DNA of 64,000 nucleotides, from positions 159,861 through 223,860 of the forward strand of contig JACKHE010000007.1 in assembly GCA_020639135.1 (NCBI GenBank). The letters are read 5' to 3'. Position numbers and translations under genes: made by a program. The notes under the pieces were generated by a model that was not told where the DNA came from, did not search any database, and saw only the letters and a program-made list of their open reading frames with translations. The stretch comes from Phycisphaeraceae bacterium (GTDB lineage Bacteria; Planctomycetota; Phycisphaerae; Phycisphaerales; UBA1924). Shown here piece by piece: positions 49,804 to 57,662 of the stretch; the first letter of the stretch is position 1; each line of letters opens with the position of its first letter.

Positions 49804-50304
49804 ATGTTTGAACAGGATCGCGACATCCTGAGCGTGCTCCACCAACTGCACGGTGAATCCGGGGGCGATGAATCCACCGAAACGCTCCATTCATTCTTGT
49901 GGGCGTACGGGAACTGTCTCGATGCGTTGATGTACGGGGCCCTCTTCGTACCAGAATTCGTTGTCTATCAGGACATGGTCCTCTGGGCCGATGCTGTAAG
50001 GAAGTATCCCACGAGCAGCATCGATGAGCTCCTGAATAAGGACATCAAAAAAACAGAGATTGAGAAGCAATGGAACTTCGTGGATGTCGGTGGGTTGCTC
50101 TTCCAGGCATTGCCGGAGATCCGTCCGGCACGTCCTGAAGTTGATTGGTATGGACTCGACCTCAAGCTGGCGCAGCTCATCCAGCGCGCGTGGCAAGCCC
50201 AGCTGACATTCCAGTTCCCCGATCGAAGGTTCAAAGTGTCCGTGGAATACATCGACGACGAGAACGAGGACTACTGCGTGATCTGCTGCGAGGATCGCGC
50301 CTGA
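49804..50304 (+). CDS. Low-GC orphan hypothetical protein
   Basis: 166 aa, ATG at 49804. Acidic and soluble: DESTETLHSFLWAYGNCLD, ALMYGALFVPEFVVYQD, FVDVGGLLFQALPEIRPARP, EVDWYGLDLKLAQLIQRAW, VSVEYIDDENEDYCVICCED. No family recognised. Base composition is about 45-52% G+C in counted lines, against roughly two-thirds or more on either side. It is bracketed by 31-bp repeats (copy A 17 bp upstream; copies B and C downstream). Codon use and small size recall immunity-type or defence accessory genes acquired horizontally (inference only). No toxin gene is adjacent. Confidence 0.75.
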   Translation: MFEQDRDILSVLHQLHGESGGDESTETLHSFLWAYGNCLDALMYGALFVPEFVVYQDMVLWADAVRKYPTSSIDELLNKDIKKTEIEKQWNFVDVGGLLFQALPEIRPARPEVDWYGLDLKLAQLIQRAWQAQLTFQFPDRRFKVSVEYIDDENEDYCVICCEDRA

Positions 50305-50324
50305 GAATTACGGGTGGTGTGGCC

Positions 50325-50355
50325 GGGTGCCGTGGTAATGCGCAGCAGTACCACG
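50325..50355 (+). repeat. 31-bp hairpin repeat, copy B
   Basis: Direct copy of repeat A with two mismatches (GGGTGCCGTGG ... CAGTACCACG), 20 bp after the orphan gene's stop. Confidence 0.75.
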
Positions 50356-50377
50356 ACGGAAGCATCCGAATCTTGAT

Positions 50378-50408
50378 CGTGGCATTGCTTCGCATTGCCA
50401 CGCCACCC
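50378..50408 (-). repeat. 31-bp hairpin repeat, copy C (inverted)
   Basis: Reverse complement matches copy A with three mismatches. As DNA it forms arms CGTGGCA/TGCCACG. Together with B it forms an inverted pair 22 bp apart, just before the terminator of the HTH-receiver gene. Confidence 0.75.
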
Positions 50409-50441
50409 AAAAACAACACGACCCGGTCAAGCCGGGTCGTG
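50407..50441 (-). terminator. Terminator of the HTH-receiver gene
   Basis: Minus strand: perfect 10-bp stem CACGACCCGG...CCGGGTCGTG (50441-50417) with 5-nt loop, then TTGTTTTT. It lies 42 bp after the stop at 50483. Confidence 0.88.
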
Positions 50442-50482
50442 GCGCGGGGGGCCTTGCTGTCTGGGATTGCTTGATGTCGGTG

Positions 50483-51061
50483 TCAGTGGATGATCGAGGT
50501 CAGCTTCTCGATCGCCTCGACGACCTGGCGGACCTGGAAGGGCTTCTTCAGGAAGGCGTCGAAGCCCTGGCTGCGGAGCTGGCTCGCCTGCCCGTCGGTC
50601 AGCTTGCCGCTCATCGCGATGATCCGGGTGATCTGCAGGTCGTCGCTCGTGCGGACGAGGTCTGCGACGCGGCGGCCGTCGCCGTCGCCGAGGTGGATGT
50701 CCAGCAGCAGCACGTGCGGCTTGAAGCGCTGGCACTGCATGCCGGCCTCGAAGCCGTCGGTGGCGGTCTCGACCTCGTAGTTGGACTGCTCGCTCAGGAG
50801 CTTGCGGAGGACGCTGACGACCTCGGGATCGTCATCGACGACCAGGACCCGGGTGTGCCCGGTGGTCAGCCCGTCCATCGGGATGTTGTGCTCTTTCATG
50901 AACCGGATCAGCTGCGGCATCGGGATGCGGCGGTCCTTGGACCCCGGGATCCGGTAGCCCTGGAGCTGCCCCGAGTCGAACCACTTGCTGACGGTTCGCG
51001 GCGCCACATTGCAGATCTTGGCAACCTCACCGGTCGTGAGCACTTCCTTGTCGGTACGCAT
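50483..51061 (-). CDS. Excisionase/BldC-type HTH plus receiver-domain regulator
   Basis: 192 aa, ATG at 51061. Residues 5-60 form a MerR/BldC-like helix-turn-helix: VLTTGEVAKICNVAPRTVSK, WFDSGQLQGYRIPGSKDRRI. Then a receiver domain (70-190): acidic pocket DDD at 76-78, phosphoacceptor Asp121 (VLLLDIHLG), Ser151 in IIAMSGKL and Lys173 in FLKKPFQ. The order DNA-binding domain first, receiver last is opposite to typical response regulators. No histidine kinase is adjacent, so it is an orphan regulator, presumably controlled by a distant kinase. Monocistronic with its own terminator; divergent from the HEAT-repeat protein gene. Confidence 0.92.
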   Translation of the reverse strand: MRTDKEVLTTGEVAKICNVAPRTVSKWFDSGQLQGYRIPGSKDRRIPMPQLIRFMKEHNIPMDGLTTGHTRVLVVDDDPEVVSVLRKLLSEQSNYEVETATDGFEAGMQCQRFKPHVLLLDIHLGDGDGRRVADLVRTSDDLQITRIIAMSGKLTDGQASQLRSQGFDAFLKKPFQVRQVVEAIEKLTSIIH

Positions 51062-51393
51062 GACTCGTCCACCTCGCGCTGCGATCGAGCCGATCTCCTC
51101 CGATCGTCTCTAATCCCCCGGTTCGTCGGCGTTCCGGATAGGCGGCTTGACGCTGCTGGAGCGAGGGGCGCGGAAATTGCGGTATGCGGACCTGCCCGGA
51201 TTGCAGTGCCCGGACCGGATCCGCGGCCGACTCACCGGCGATATCCGGACGCCCCGCCGGCGCTCGTCCGAGAGGGAGCCGCGCCGGACGCGACGGAGGG
51301 GGAGGCGTCGTCCCGATCGATGACCCCGGCAGGGGCCTGACGGTTGGCGATCGCCCGGCCCCCCCGGTAGAGTGCGGCGTGTCCCGGGCGGAT

Positions 51394-51419
51394 CCACAGG
51401 GCCCTGTGGGGCGTACAGT
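51394..51419 (+). promoter_or_regulatory. 16-bp palindrome CCACAGGGCCCTGTGG adjoining a TACAGT box
   Basis: In the 491-bp gap between the divergent HTH-receiver and HEAT-protein genes. The perfect palindrome (51394-51409) ends 4 nt before TACAGT (51414-51419), i.e. in the place of a promoter spacer, as in hsp20. A second possible promoter upstream is TTGGCG-18-TAGAGT (51344-51373). The remainder of the gap shows nothing else; an in-frame extension of the HEAT gene back to 51184 is not believed. Confidence 0.45.
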
Positions 51420-51552
51420 TCCGCCTGACGCCGCGATTCGGGATTCTCCGCGCGCGGCCTTCAACGTGCCTGTCCCGGCGATGTCACCGTCGCCCTACCC
51501 CCAGTTTCCCGCGTCGCGTCGCCGGCGCGAGGAATCAGCCGAGGAGTCTCGC

Positions 51553-53790
51553 GTGGTCAGAGCAGCTCGCAATCGCCGCTTGGCGTTCTCCGGGAGGTTT
51601 TCCCGGTTCGGATTCTCCGTGATGGGCCTGGCGGTGGTCGCCGGGGCGCTGGCGCTGCCGGCGCCGCGGCCCGCGCTCGCGCAGGACAGCGACTCGACCG
51701 GCGAGCTCACCACGCAGACGCTGCTCGACGACTTCATCCACTTCGTGCTGATCCGCAACGACGAGCTGGCGGAGTCGTACGCCAACGCGATCATCAAGCG
51801 GGGCCTGAGCCCGATCGAGTTCGTGGGCCTGGTCGAGGACTCCCCGCGCGCCGCCCAGCGCTTCGACGACGCGATCCGCAAGGCGATGGTCGTCGGGCCG
51901 CTCGAGGGCGTCGCGTCGGAGCTGAACAACCTCTTCAACCAGGGGCGGCTTGATCGCGCCCGCGATCCCAACGAGATCGCCCGGAACATCGGATTCCTCG
52001 ACGACAACCCCCGCGCCCGCATGCTGGCGCGCGAGCGGATCGCCTTCGCGCGCGAGTACGCCGTGCCGCAGCTGCTGGAGGTGCTCATCGCCCGGCCCAA
52101 CCCGGTGCTGGAGGGCCACGTCCGGAAGCTGCTGGTGGACATGGGCCCCGACGCGGTGGCGCCGCTGTGCGCGGCGCTCGACGGCGTGGACGCGGTCACG
52201 CAGGAGCAGCTCCTGGTGATCCTGGGTCAGATCCGCCACGAGGCGGGTGGGCTCCCGGTCGCGGCGCCCTACGTGGCGCGCCTCGCCAAGGAGGCCCCGA
52301 CCGACACCGTGCGTGTCGAGGCCCGGCGTGAGATGAACAAGTGGGGGGTGACGGCGTCGAGCGACATCGACATCAGCAACCTCTTCCTGAGCCTCGCCAG
52401 GGCGTACGCCTCGAACTCCCGGAGCCTGACGCGCTTCCCCGACGAGGACTACCAGCTCGTCTGGTCGTACCAGCCGCAGAGCGGGCTGGTCGCCACCGGC
52501 GTCCGGACCGAGGTCTTCGACGAGATGCAGACGATGGCGCTGGCCGAGACGGCGCTGGGGCTCAACCCCGACAGCGACAGCGCGCTGGAGCTGTGGGTGG
52601 CGGCGAACATCTCGCGCGAGATCGAGCAGCCCGAGGGCTGGACGAACCCGCTCTGGGGCGCCGACCGGCACAACGCGGACTACTACGCCGTCGCGGCGGG
52701 CCCGCGCGTGACGCAGAACGTGCTGGACAAGGCGCTGCGGGACTTCAACACGCCGGTGGCTCGGCGCGCGATCGCCGCGCTGAGCGAGAGCGCTGGCGGC
52801 GCGGGGCTCTGGCAGGGCCTGGGCGACCGCAAGCCGCTGCTCGATGCGCTGCGCTACCCCGACCGGCGCGTGCAGCTCGAGGCGGCGCTGGCGCTGGGCG
52901 GCGCCAACCCGAGCGAGGCCTTCCCGGGCTCGGAGCGCGTGACCCCGATCCTCGCCGGCGCCGTCCGCAACGCGGGAAGCCGCTACGGCATCGTGATCAC
53001 CCGTGACGCGGACCGGGCGAACGAGCTGGGCTCGGTGCTCCGCGACGCCGGGTTCGAGCCGCTCCAGGCGGCCGATTCGCTCAACAACGCGTCGAGCACG
53101 ATCGTCAGCGCCCCGGGCGTGGACATGATCATTGTTGAAGGCTCCGGCGACATGTTCCTCAACACCGTCGCCGAGGCGCGGTCCAACTCCAGGCTCCAGG
53201 CGACGCCGATCGTCGCGGTCCTGCCATTCACGGCGTACAACGAGCAGATCCCGCGCTTCGAGCGCGAGCCGCTGGTCGAGCTCCGCCGCGAGGGCATCAC
53301 GACGCAGTCGATCGGCTCGACGGTCAAGGCTCTGGCGATGAAGGCGCTGGGCGCCCCGGTCACCCAGGAGGAGGCGCTGGGCTACGCGAGGGCGACGCTG
53401 CGGACGCTGCACGACATCGCCGTCGGGGGCAGCGCCGCGTACAACATCGCCGACGCCGCCCAGCCGCTCATCGCCGCGCTCGACGAGACGAGCGGCGAGA
53501 TCCGCCTGCTCGTGGCGGACGTGCTCTCGCGGATCCGGCAGACCAGGGCGCAGGTGGCGCTGATGGACGCGGCGATGAACGCCGAAGGCTCCGAGCGCAT
53601 CGCGCTGCTGGACAAGGTCGCCGATTCCGCCAAGCGGTACGGCGACATGCTCGACGAGCGGCAGGTGCGCTGGATCGTGGACCTGGCCGGAGACGGCGAC
53701 GGCGACGAGGCGACCGCCGCGGCGGCGCTGATCGGCTCGCTCAACCTGCCCGAGAACCGCCTCGTCCCGCTGATCCTCAGCGGCGAGTGA
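51553..53790 (+). CDS. Exported HEAT-repeat protein with a receiver-like internal domain
   Basis: 745 aa from GTG 51553, chosen for GAGGAG 6 nt upstream and a clean signal peptide (RFGFSVMGLAVVAGALALPA ... ALAQ); an ATG at 51481 is in frame but lies before the ribosome binding site. Residues 40-300: alpha-helical HEAT-like repeats (VRKLLVDMGPDAVAPLCAAL). Residues 380-470: more repeats (VARRAIAALSESAGGAGLWQ, ALRYPDRRVQLEAALALGG). Residues about 476-600 have the beta-alpha pattern of a receiver domain (SRYGIVITRDADRANELGSV ... VDMIIVEGSGDM ... TPIVAVLPFTAYNEQI ... ITTQSIGSTVKALAMKAL), but without the acidic pair and with Glu-Gly for the phospho-Asp site. The end is again helical. A terminator follows. 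Function unknown. Confidence 0.88.
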   Translation: MVRAARNRRLAFSGRFSRFGFSVMGLAVVAGALALPAPRPALAQDSDSTGELTTQTLLDDFIHFVLIRNDELAESYANAIIKRGLSPIEFVGLVEDSPRAAQRFDDAIRKAMVVGPLEGVASELNNLFNQGRLDRARDPNEIARNIGFLDDNPRARMLARERIAFAREYAVPQLLEVLIARPNPVLEGHVRKLLVDMGPDAVAPLCAALDGVDAVTQEQLLVILGQIRHEAGGLPVAAPYVARLAKEAPTDTVRVEARREMNKWGVTASSDIDISNLFLSLARAYASNSRSLTRFPDEDYQLVWSYQPQSGLVATGVRTEVFDEMQTMALAETALGLNPDSDSALELWVAANISREIEQPEGWTNPLWGADRHNADYYAVAAGPRVTQNVLDKALRDFNTPVARRAIAALSESAGGAGLWQGLGDRKPLLDALRYPDRRVQLEAALALGGANPSEAFPGSERVTPILAGAVRNAGSRYGIVITRDADRANELGSVLRDAGFEPLQAADSLNNASSTIVSAPGVDMIIVEGSGDMFLNTVAEARSNSRLQATPIVAVLPFTAYNEQIPRFEREPLVELRREGITTQSIGSTVKALAMKALGAPVTQEEALGYARATLRTLHDIAVGGSAAYNIADAAQPLIAALDETSGEIRLLVADVLSRIRQTRAQVALMDAAMNAEGSERIALLDKVADSAKRYGDMLDERQVRWIVDLAGDGDGDEATAAAALIGSLNLPENRLVPLILSGE

Positions 53791-53814
53791 GTCCGGATAC
53801 CAGTTCAAACGAAC

Positions 53815-53840
53815 AACCGGCGCGACCCGCCGGTTTTTTT
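53815..53840 (+). terminator. Rho-independent terminator of the HEAT-protein gene
   Basis: Stem AACCGGCG/CGCCGGTT (8 bp), loop CGACC, then TTTTT; 25 bp after the stop codon. Confidence 0.9.
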
Positions 53841-54099
53841 CTGCGCGCGGCTGAAAGTCCGGACCCGATTCTCCGGCATGGAAACGGTCCGGCTCGCGTC
53901 GCTGCATCGACTGCGACGGCTGTTCCGGATCTGGCGGATCCCCGGCGGATCGAATGCGATCAAGCCGTCAAGGATTCCACCGGGAGCGTCGATGACATGG
54001 GCGCCTTCACAGTGAAGGCAGGCGTCCGGCAGTCGGATTGTGCGGCGCCCATTCAAGCATTCTGGCTGAACAGGCGCCAGGCCTTCAGGAGGAGCAGCA
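53841..54099 (+). promoter_or_regulatory. Pilin upstream region with a 17-bp dyad
   Basis: Region between the terminator and the pilin gene. It contains the dyad GCCTTCAC-A-GTGAAGGC (54003-54019), 8-bp perfect arms around a single base, which suits a DNA-binding dimer better than a hairpin. TTGTGC (54038-54043) could be a -35; the -10 is unclear. AGGAGGAG lies 5 nt before the pilin ATG. Nothing else seen. Confidence 0.4.
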
Positions 54100-54573
54100 A
54101 TGAACAACCGTATCGCCAAGGGTTTTACGCTCGTTGAGATCCTGATCGTGGTCGTGATCCTCGGTATCCTCGCCGCGATCGTCGTTCCCCAGTTCACCAA
54201 CGCGTCGCAGGACGCCATCAAGGGCGCGCTGAGCAGCCAGCTCCAGACCATCAACAGCCAGGTCGAGCTCTATCGCGTCCAGAACGCCGGCACCCTCCCC
54301 GACGCCGACGCCACCACGCCGATGCTCGTCGCCGCCAGCCACGGCGGCTGGGGTGTTCTCGTCGAGAACGACTACCTGAAGGATGAGCCCAACAACGGCT
54401 ACTCCCGCAGCTCGAACGTCACCGGCGCGTGGGTCGCCTCTCCCGCCACCGACGGCACCGCCGCCGGCTGGGCGTACGACGCCGCCACCGGCGAGGTCTG
54501 GGCCAACGGCTTCGACAGCGACAACAACCTCCTCGCCAACGAGGCCGCTTACGTCGATCCCGATTACTTCTGA
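54100..54573 (+). CDS. Type IV pilin / major pseudopilin (GspG/PilA-like)
   Basis: 157 aa, ATG at 54100 with AGGAGGAG. Short basic leader MNNRIAKG, prepilin peptidase site after Gly8, then FTLVEILIVVVILGILAAIV with Glu13 at +5: a textbook N-methylated prepilin. The globular part (GALSSQLQTINSQVELYRVQ, WGVLVENDYLKDEPNNGYSR, AAGWAYDAATGEVWANGF) has the short GspG-like C-terminus with an Asp/Asn-rich end (DSDNNLLAN) that could bind calcium as major pseudopilins do. A GC hairpin follows the gene. Its strong ribosome site and own upstream region fit high expression. No prepilin peptidase gene is in the window. Confidence 0.93.
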   Translation: MNNRIAKGFTLVEILIVVVILGILAAIVVPQFTNASQDAIKGALSSQLQTINSQVELYRVQNAGTLPDADATTPMLVAASHGGWGVLVENDYLKDEPNNGYSRSSNVTGAWVASPATDGTAAGWAYDAATGEVWANGFDSDNNLLANEAAYVDPDYF

Positions 54574-54638
54574 ATCACTGATCCAGCCGATCACGACGCG
54601 ATCCGCGGCGTGACCGTCTGATCTGCAAGGTCAAAGCG

Positions 54639-54669
54639 GGGCCGGGCCTTCGAGGAGAGGGCCCGGCCC
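54639..54669 (+). terminator. GC-rich hairpin after the pilin gene
   Basis: 10-bp stem GGGCCGGGCC/GGCCCGGCCC with an 11-nt loop, followed by TGTTGCATT (weak T-tract). A partial terminator or 3' stabiliser between the pilin and the following assembly genes. Confidence 0.6.
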
Positions 54670-54772
54670 TGTTGCATTGACGCCTGATGCATCGATCAGA
54701 TCGAGCCGATGCACTGCGAGACGCTGACGATCCGCACGGACGCGGTTCGATGCGTTTTCCGGGAAGGATCCC

Positions 54773-55444
54773 TTGCCAGTCCTGCTGCCCAAGTTCGCCG
54801 CCGGCGCGCTCAAGTCGTTCCTGGCGATGCCCCGCGCGGAGCAGGCGTTCACGCTGGTCGCCGGGACCGCGGTGACCGGCGCCGGGATCGCGCTGGGGCC
54901 CATGATGCTCATGGCCGACGACGGCGTCGAAGCGGCCCCGCAGTCGCAGGTGATCGTCGAGTCGGGGATCCCGCAAGACCCGGGGCGACGCGCTGTCGTC
55001 GATGGGATGGTGCAGCTCTTCGCGTCGTGCCGGGCGATCATCGGCGAGCACGACAGCGAAGGGAGCCGCGACGCGGGTTCCATCACGCTCTGGCAGCAGG
55101 ACCTCCAGGATCCCGGCGTGGTGAACCTCACCGAGATCCTCAGCGTGGGGCACAACAAGCTGCTGGAGACGCTGCTGGTCTTCACGGCGCCCGACGGGCC
55201 GCCCGATGCGCCGGCGCCGAGCTGGCTTCTTTATTCGGACGATCCGATCACCTCGTGGCGAGAAACGCCGGGTGTTTCCGCGAGTGTTATCGCGACAGGT
55301 GTGACGGATCTGTGGGTGAGCCGGTCCCCCGAACCCGGTGGGTCGGCGACAGTCCGACTCGGACTGACCTGGGCCGGCGGAATGTCCGAAGACAGGGAGG
55401 AAACCGTGCTCGCGATCACCCTGCCCTCGTTCCAGGGCCGGTGA
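54773..55444 (+). CDS. Atypical prepilin-like protein
   Basis: 223 aa from a TTG at 54773, with GGGAAGGA 5 nt upstream. N-terminal part MPVLLPKFAAGALKSFLAMP then RAEQAFTLVAGTAVTGAGIA: the FTLV and following hydrophobic stretch mimic a prepilin, but the +5 residue is Ala30 instead of Glu and the -1 residue is Ala. The rest is a soluble domain (VVDGMVQLFASCRAIIGEHD, SITLWQQDLQDPGVVNLTEI, LLETLLVFTAPD, SWLLYSDDPITSW). No family recognised. Located between the pilin and the GspH-like gene, probably a component of the same machine. Confidence 0.72.
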   Translation: MPVLLPKFAAGALKSFLAMPRAEQAFTLVAGTAVTGAGIALGPMMLMADDGVEAAPQSQVIVESGIPQDPGRRAVVDGMVQLFASCRAIIGEHDSEGSRDAGSITLWQQDLQDPGVVNLTEILSVGHNKLLETLLVFTAPDGPPDAPAPSWLLYSDDPITSWRETPGVSASVIATGVTDLWVSRSPEPGGSATVRLGLTWAGGMSEDREETVLAITLPSFQGR

Positions 55445-55472
55445 GGACGAGCGACTCCCGAGGCGTCGCCCG

Positions 55473-55784
55473 ATGCACAGCGCAACACCAGAGAACAACC
55501 CGCGTGAACGTTCCTACCTCAACACCGTCCTGACGGTGATCGCCCTGCTGCTGGCGGTCATCGCGTTCGACCTGGTCGTCGGGTCGCCCGGGCCCGTGGC
55601 GGCGATGGCGGCCGAGCCCGGCGCGACGACCGGCGCGGGGCACGTCAACCCCGCCGCGCAGCGCCAGGAGATGCTGGTGGAGCTCCGCAAGATCAACAGC
55701 CGCCTGGGCGACATCAACTCGATGCTCGGCCGGGCGATCGAGGTGGAAGTGGTCCGGATGCCCTCGGGGGGTAGCGGAGACTGA
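55473..55784 (+). CDS. Small single-pass membrane protein in the pilus cluster
   Basis: 103 aa, ATG at 55473. One transmembrane helix (NTVLTVIALLLAVIAFDLVV, 17-36), a Pro/Gly/Ala spacer, then a short coiled coil (AQRQEMLVELRKINSRLGDI). No cleavage motif for prepilin peptidase. It ends 3 nt before the GspH-like gene. The coiled coil suggests an oligomeric inner-membrane adaptor; no homologue known to me. Confidence 0.7.
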   Translation: MHSATPENNPRERSYLNTVLTVIALLLAVIAFDLVVGSPGPVAAMAAEPGATTGAGHVNPAAQRQEMLVELRKINSRLGDINSMLGRAIEVEVVRMPSGGSGD

Positions 55785-55787
55785 ACC

Positions 55788-56408
55788 ATGAGTTCCCCGA
55801 TGCGAAGCAATCTGTTCGGCTCGATCGGCCCCTCGGCGCGGAGCGCCTTCACGCTCCTGGAGCTTCTGATCGTCGTCACGGTCATGGGCATCGCCGGAGC
55901 GCTGGTGATCCCCTCCATGAACCAGGTCGGCGCGCTCCGGGGGCAGACCGCCATCCGGACCGCCGTCGCGGACATCACGTTCGCGCAGTCCGAGGCCCTC
56001 GCCCACCAGCGCCGGTACGTCATCGTCTTCGGGAAGATCGTCACCGACGATGGCAGCGGCGGCTGGCAGGTGGACAACGGCAACGGCTACACCGTCTGCG
56101 TCCCGCCGGTCGGTAACGCCGCGGTGGACGTCGCCACCGATTTCGCCTGGGACACCCTCGACGGCAACGTCCCGTTCTCTCGCGACTTCGACCTGGACCG
56201 CTACCACGGCGCCAACATCACCGGCTACGCCTTCAACAACCCCACCGACACGATCATCTTCGACGAGCTGGGCGGCATCGCCTACGACCTGACGACCGAC
56301 ACACCGGGGCAGGGCGGGGCGCTCAACTTCGACACCCCGGTCGCCACCTACGACATCAACCTTGAGGCGTACACCGGGCGCGTCACCGTCGTCCGGACCG
56401 AGAAATGA
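55788..56408 (+). CDS. GspH/FimT-type minor pseudopilin
   Basis: 206 aa, ATG at 55788. Leader of 20 residues ending SARSA, then FTLLELLIVVTVMGIAGALV with Glu25 at +5, a prepilin N-terminus with Ala instead of Gly at -1. AQSEALAHQRRYVIVFGKIV is typical of GspH/FimT proteins. A beta-rich C-terminal part (about 95-200) follows. It would sit at the pilus or pseudopilus tip. Confidence 0.87.
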   Translation: MSSPMRSNLFGSIGPSARSAFTLLELLIVVTVMGIAGALVIPSMNQVGALRGQTAIRTAVADITFAQSEALAHQRRYVIVFGKIVTDDGSGGWQVDNGNGYTVCVPPVGNAAVDVATDFAWDTLDGNVPFSRDFDLDRYHGANITGYAFNNPTDTIIFDELGGIAYDLTTDTPGQGGALNFDTPVATYDINLEAYTGRVTVVRTEK

Positions 56409-56462
56409 CCCGTTCAATCCGCCGGTCCGCCTCCGCGGCGCGGCGTGCAGAGGAGTGCGAGC

Positions 56463-57662
56463 TTGCTGCGGCTTTGGCCACAATCCGGGGTGTTCCCGAT
56501 CGGGGTTGACTTCGGCGCCGGCGGGGTCCGCCTGCTCCAGCTCGGCCGCAACAGGGGTGGCTACCGCCTCATCGCCGCGGCGACGGCGGAGCTCGACAGC
56601 AGCGCGGCGCAGCTGAACGAGGACGCGAGGTTCCGCACGCTGCTGGACACCGTCAGGCGGCGCGTGGAGTCCGCGGGGTTCTCGGGGCGACGCTGCGTGA
56701 TCTCTGTCGAGGACACGCTGCTGCGCGTCAAGTCGATCCGTCAGCCGATCATGCCCGCCAGCGACGCCGAGAAGGCGATCCGCCTGGAGGCCGGGGACCG
56801 GCTGGGCTTCGGCGAGGACACCCCCTCGGAGATCGGCTGGATCCGCGCCGGCGAGGTCCGGCAGGGGGATGATGTCCGCGAGGAGCTGATCCTCGTCGGG
56901 GCGGAACAGCGCAGGCTGGAGCAGATCGTTGACGGCGTCGCGGCCATCGGGCTGCAACCGATCGCGGTCGAGCCCGGGTTCCTGGCGACGGCGCGGTGCT
57001 TCGCGCGCGACCTGAGACGCGCCAGCGACACCGAGATCATCCGATTCGTCATCGACGTCGGCTACCTGACGACCACCGTCACGATCCTGCGCGGACTCGA
57101 TGTCGTCTTCTACAAGCGTTTCGAGATCGGCGGGCGGTCCATGGACGCCGCGGCGGCGGAGCGCCTCCGTCTCGACAAGGCGACCATCGCCGACCTGCGC
57201 CGCCAGCGCATCGAGCAGAACGAGCTCGGCGTCAAGCCCAAGGACGAGCGCGTCCACCGCGCGATCTACACCGCGATCCGGCCCTCGCTCGAGGAGCTGG
57301 CGCACGAGGTCTCGCTGTGCCTGCGATACCACAGCGTCAGCTTCTGCGGGCAGCGTCCCGACAAGGTGGTCGTCGTCGGCGGCGACGCCGCGGAGCCGGG
57401 GCTGGTCGAGGCGCTGTACGAGACGCTGCGCGTCCCGGTGGAGATCGGCAGGCCCCTTGAAGGCGTGGAACTCTCGAGGGCCACAGGGGTGATCGAGCCG
57501 CACCGGGCGCTGTCGGCGTGGACCGTCGCGACCGGGTTGTGCCTGCGCAGCGACGCCTCGCTGGCGCCCAGCGCTGATCGCGCCGAGCAGACCGCCCGGT
57601 TCCTGGCCCGGAAGCGCGCCACCGATCGGCCCGCGAAGCCGGCGCGGAAGGGGGCCGCTTGA
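56463..57662 (+). CDS. PilM-like actin-fold assembly protein
   Basis: 399 aa from a TTG at 56463, preferred over the GTG at 56445 because AGAGGAG lies 7 nt upstream. Actin/FtsA-type ATPase elements: PIGVDFGAGGVRLLQLGR (phosphate 1), SVEDTLLRVKSIRQP, IGLQPIAVEPGFLATARCF, FVIDVGYLTTTVTILRGLDV and KVVVVGGDAAEPGLVEAL. This is the PilM pattern; PilM binds the cytoplasmic N-terminus of PilN. Ends with a basic tail. Overlaps the PilN-like gene by TTGA. Confidence 0.88.
   Translation: MLRLWPQSGVFPIGVDFGAGGVRLLQLGRNRGGYRLIAAATAELDSSAAQLNEDARFRTLLDTVRRRVESAGFSGRRCVISVEDTLLRVKSIRQPIMPASDAEKAIRLEAGDRLGFGEDTPSEIGWIRAGEVRQGDDVREELILVGAEQRRLEQIVDGVAAIGLQPIAVEPGFLATARCFARDLRRASDTEIIRFVIDVGYLTTTVTILRGLDVVFYKRFEIGGRSMDAAAAERLRLDKATIADLRRQRIEQNELGVKPKDERVHRAIYTAIRPSLEELAHEVSLCLRYHSVSFCGQRPDKVVVVGGDAAEPGLVEALYETLRVPVEIGRPLEGVELSRATGVIEPHRALSAWTVATGLCLRSDASLAPSADRAEQTARFLARKRATDRPAKPARKGAA

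Noticed and set aside
49738..50450. Complete toxin-antitoxin or defence module around the low-GC orphan
   Set aside because: Only one gene is present; no toxin, nuclease, reverse transcriptase or transposase can be read in any frame, so no system is claimed.
51535..53907. 790-codon open frame on the minus strand
   Set aside because: Antisense shadow of the HEAT-repeat gene, no motif and no ribosome binding site.
55416..57503. 695-codon open frame on the minus strand
   Set aside because: Antisense shadow of the GspH-like and PilM-like genes.
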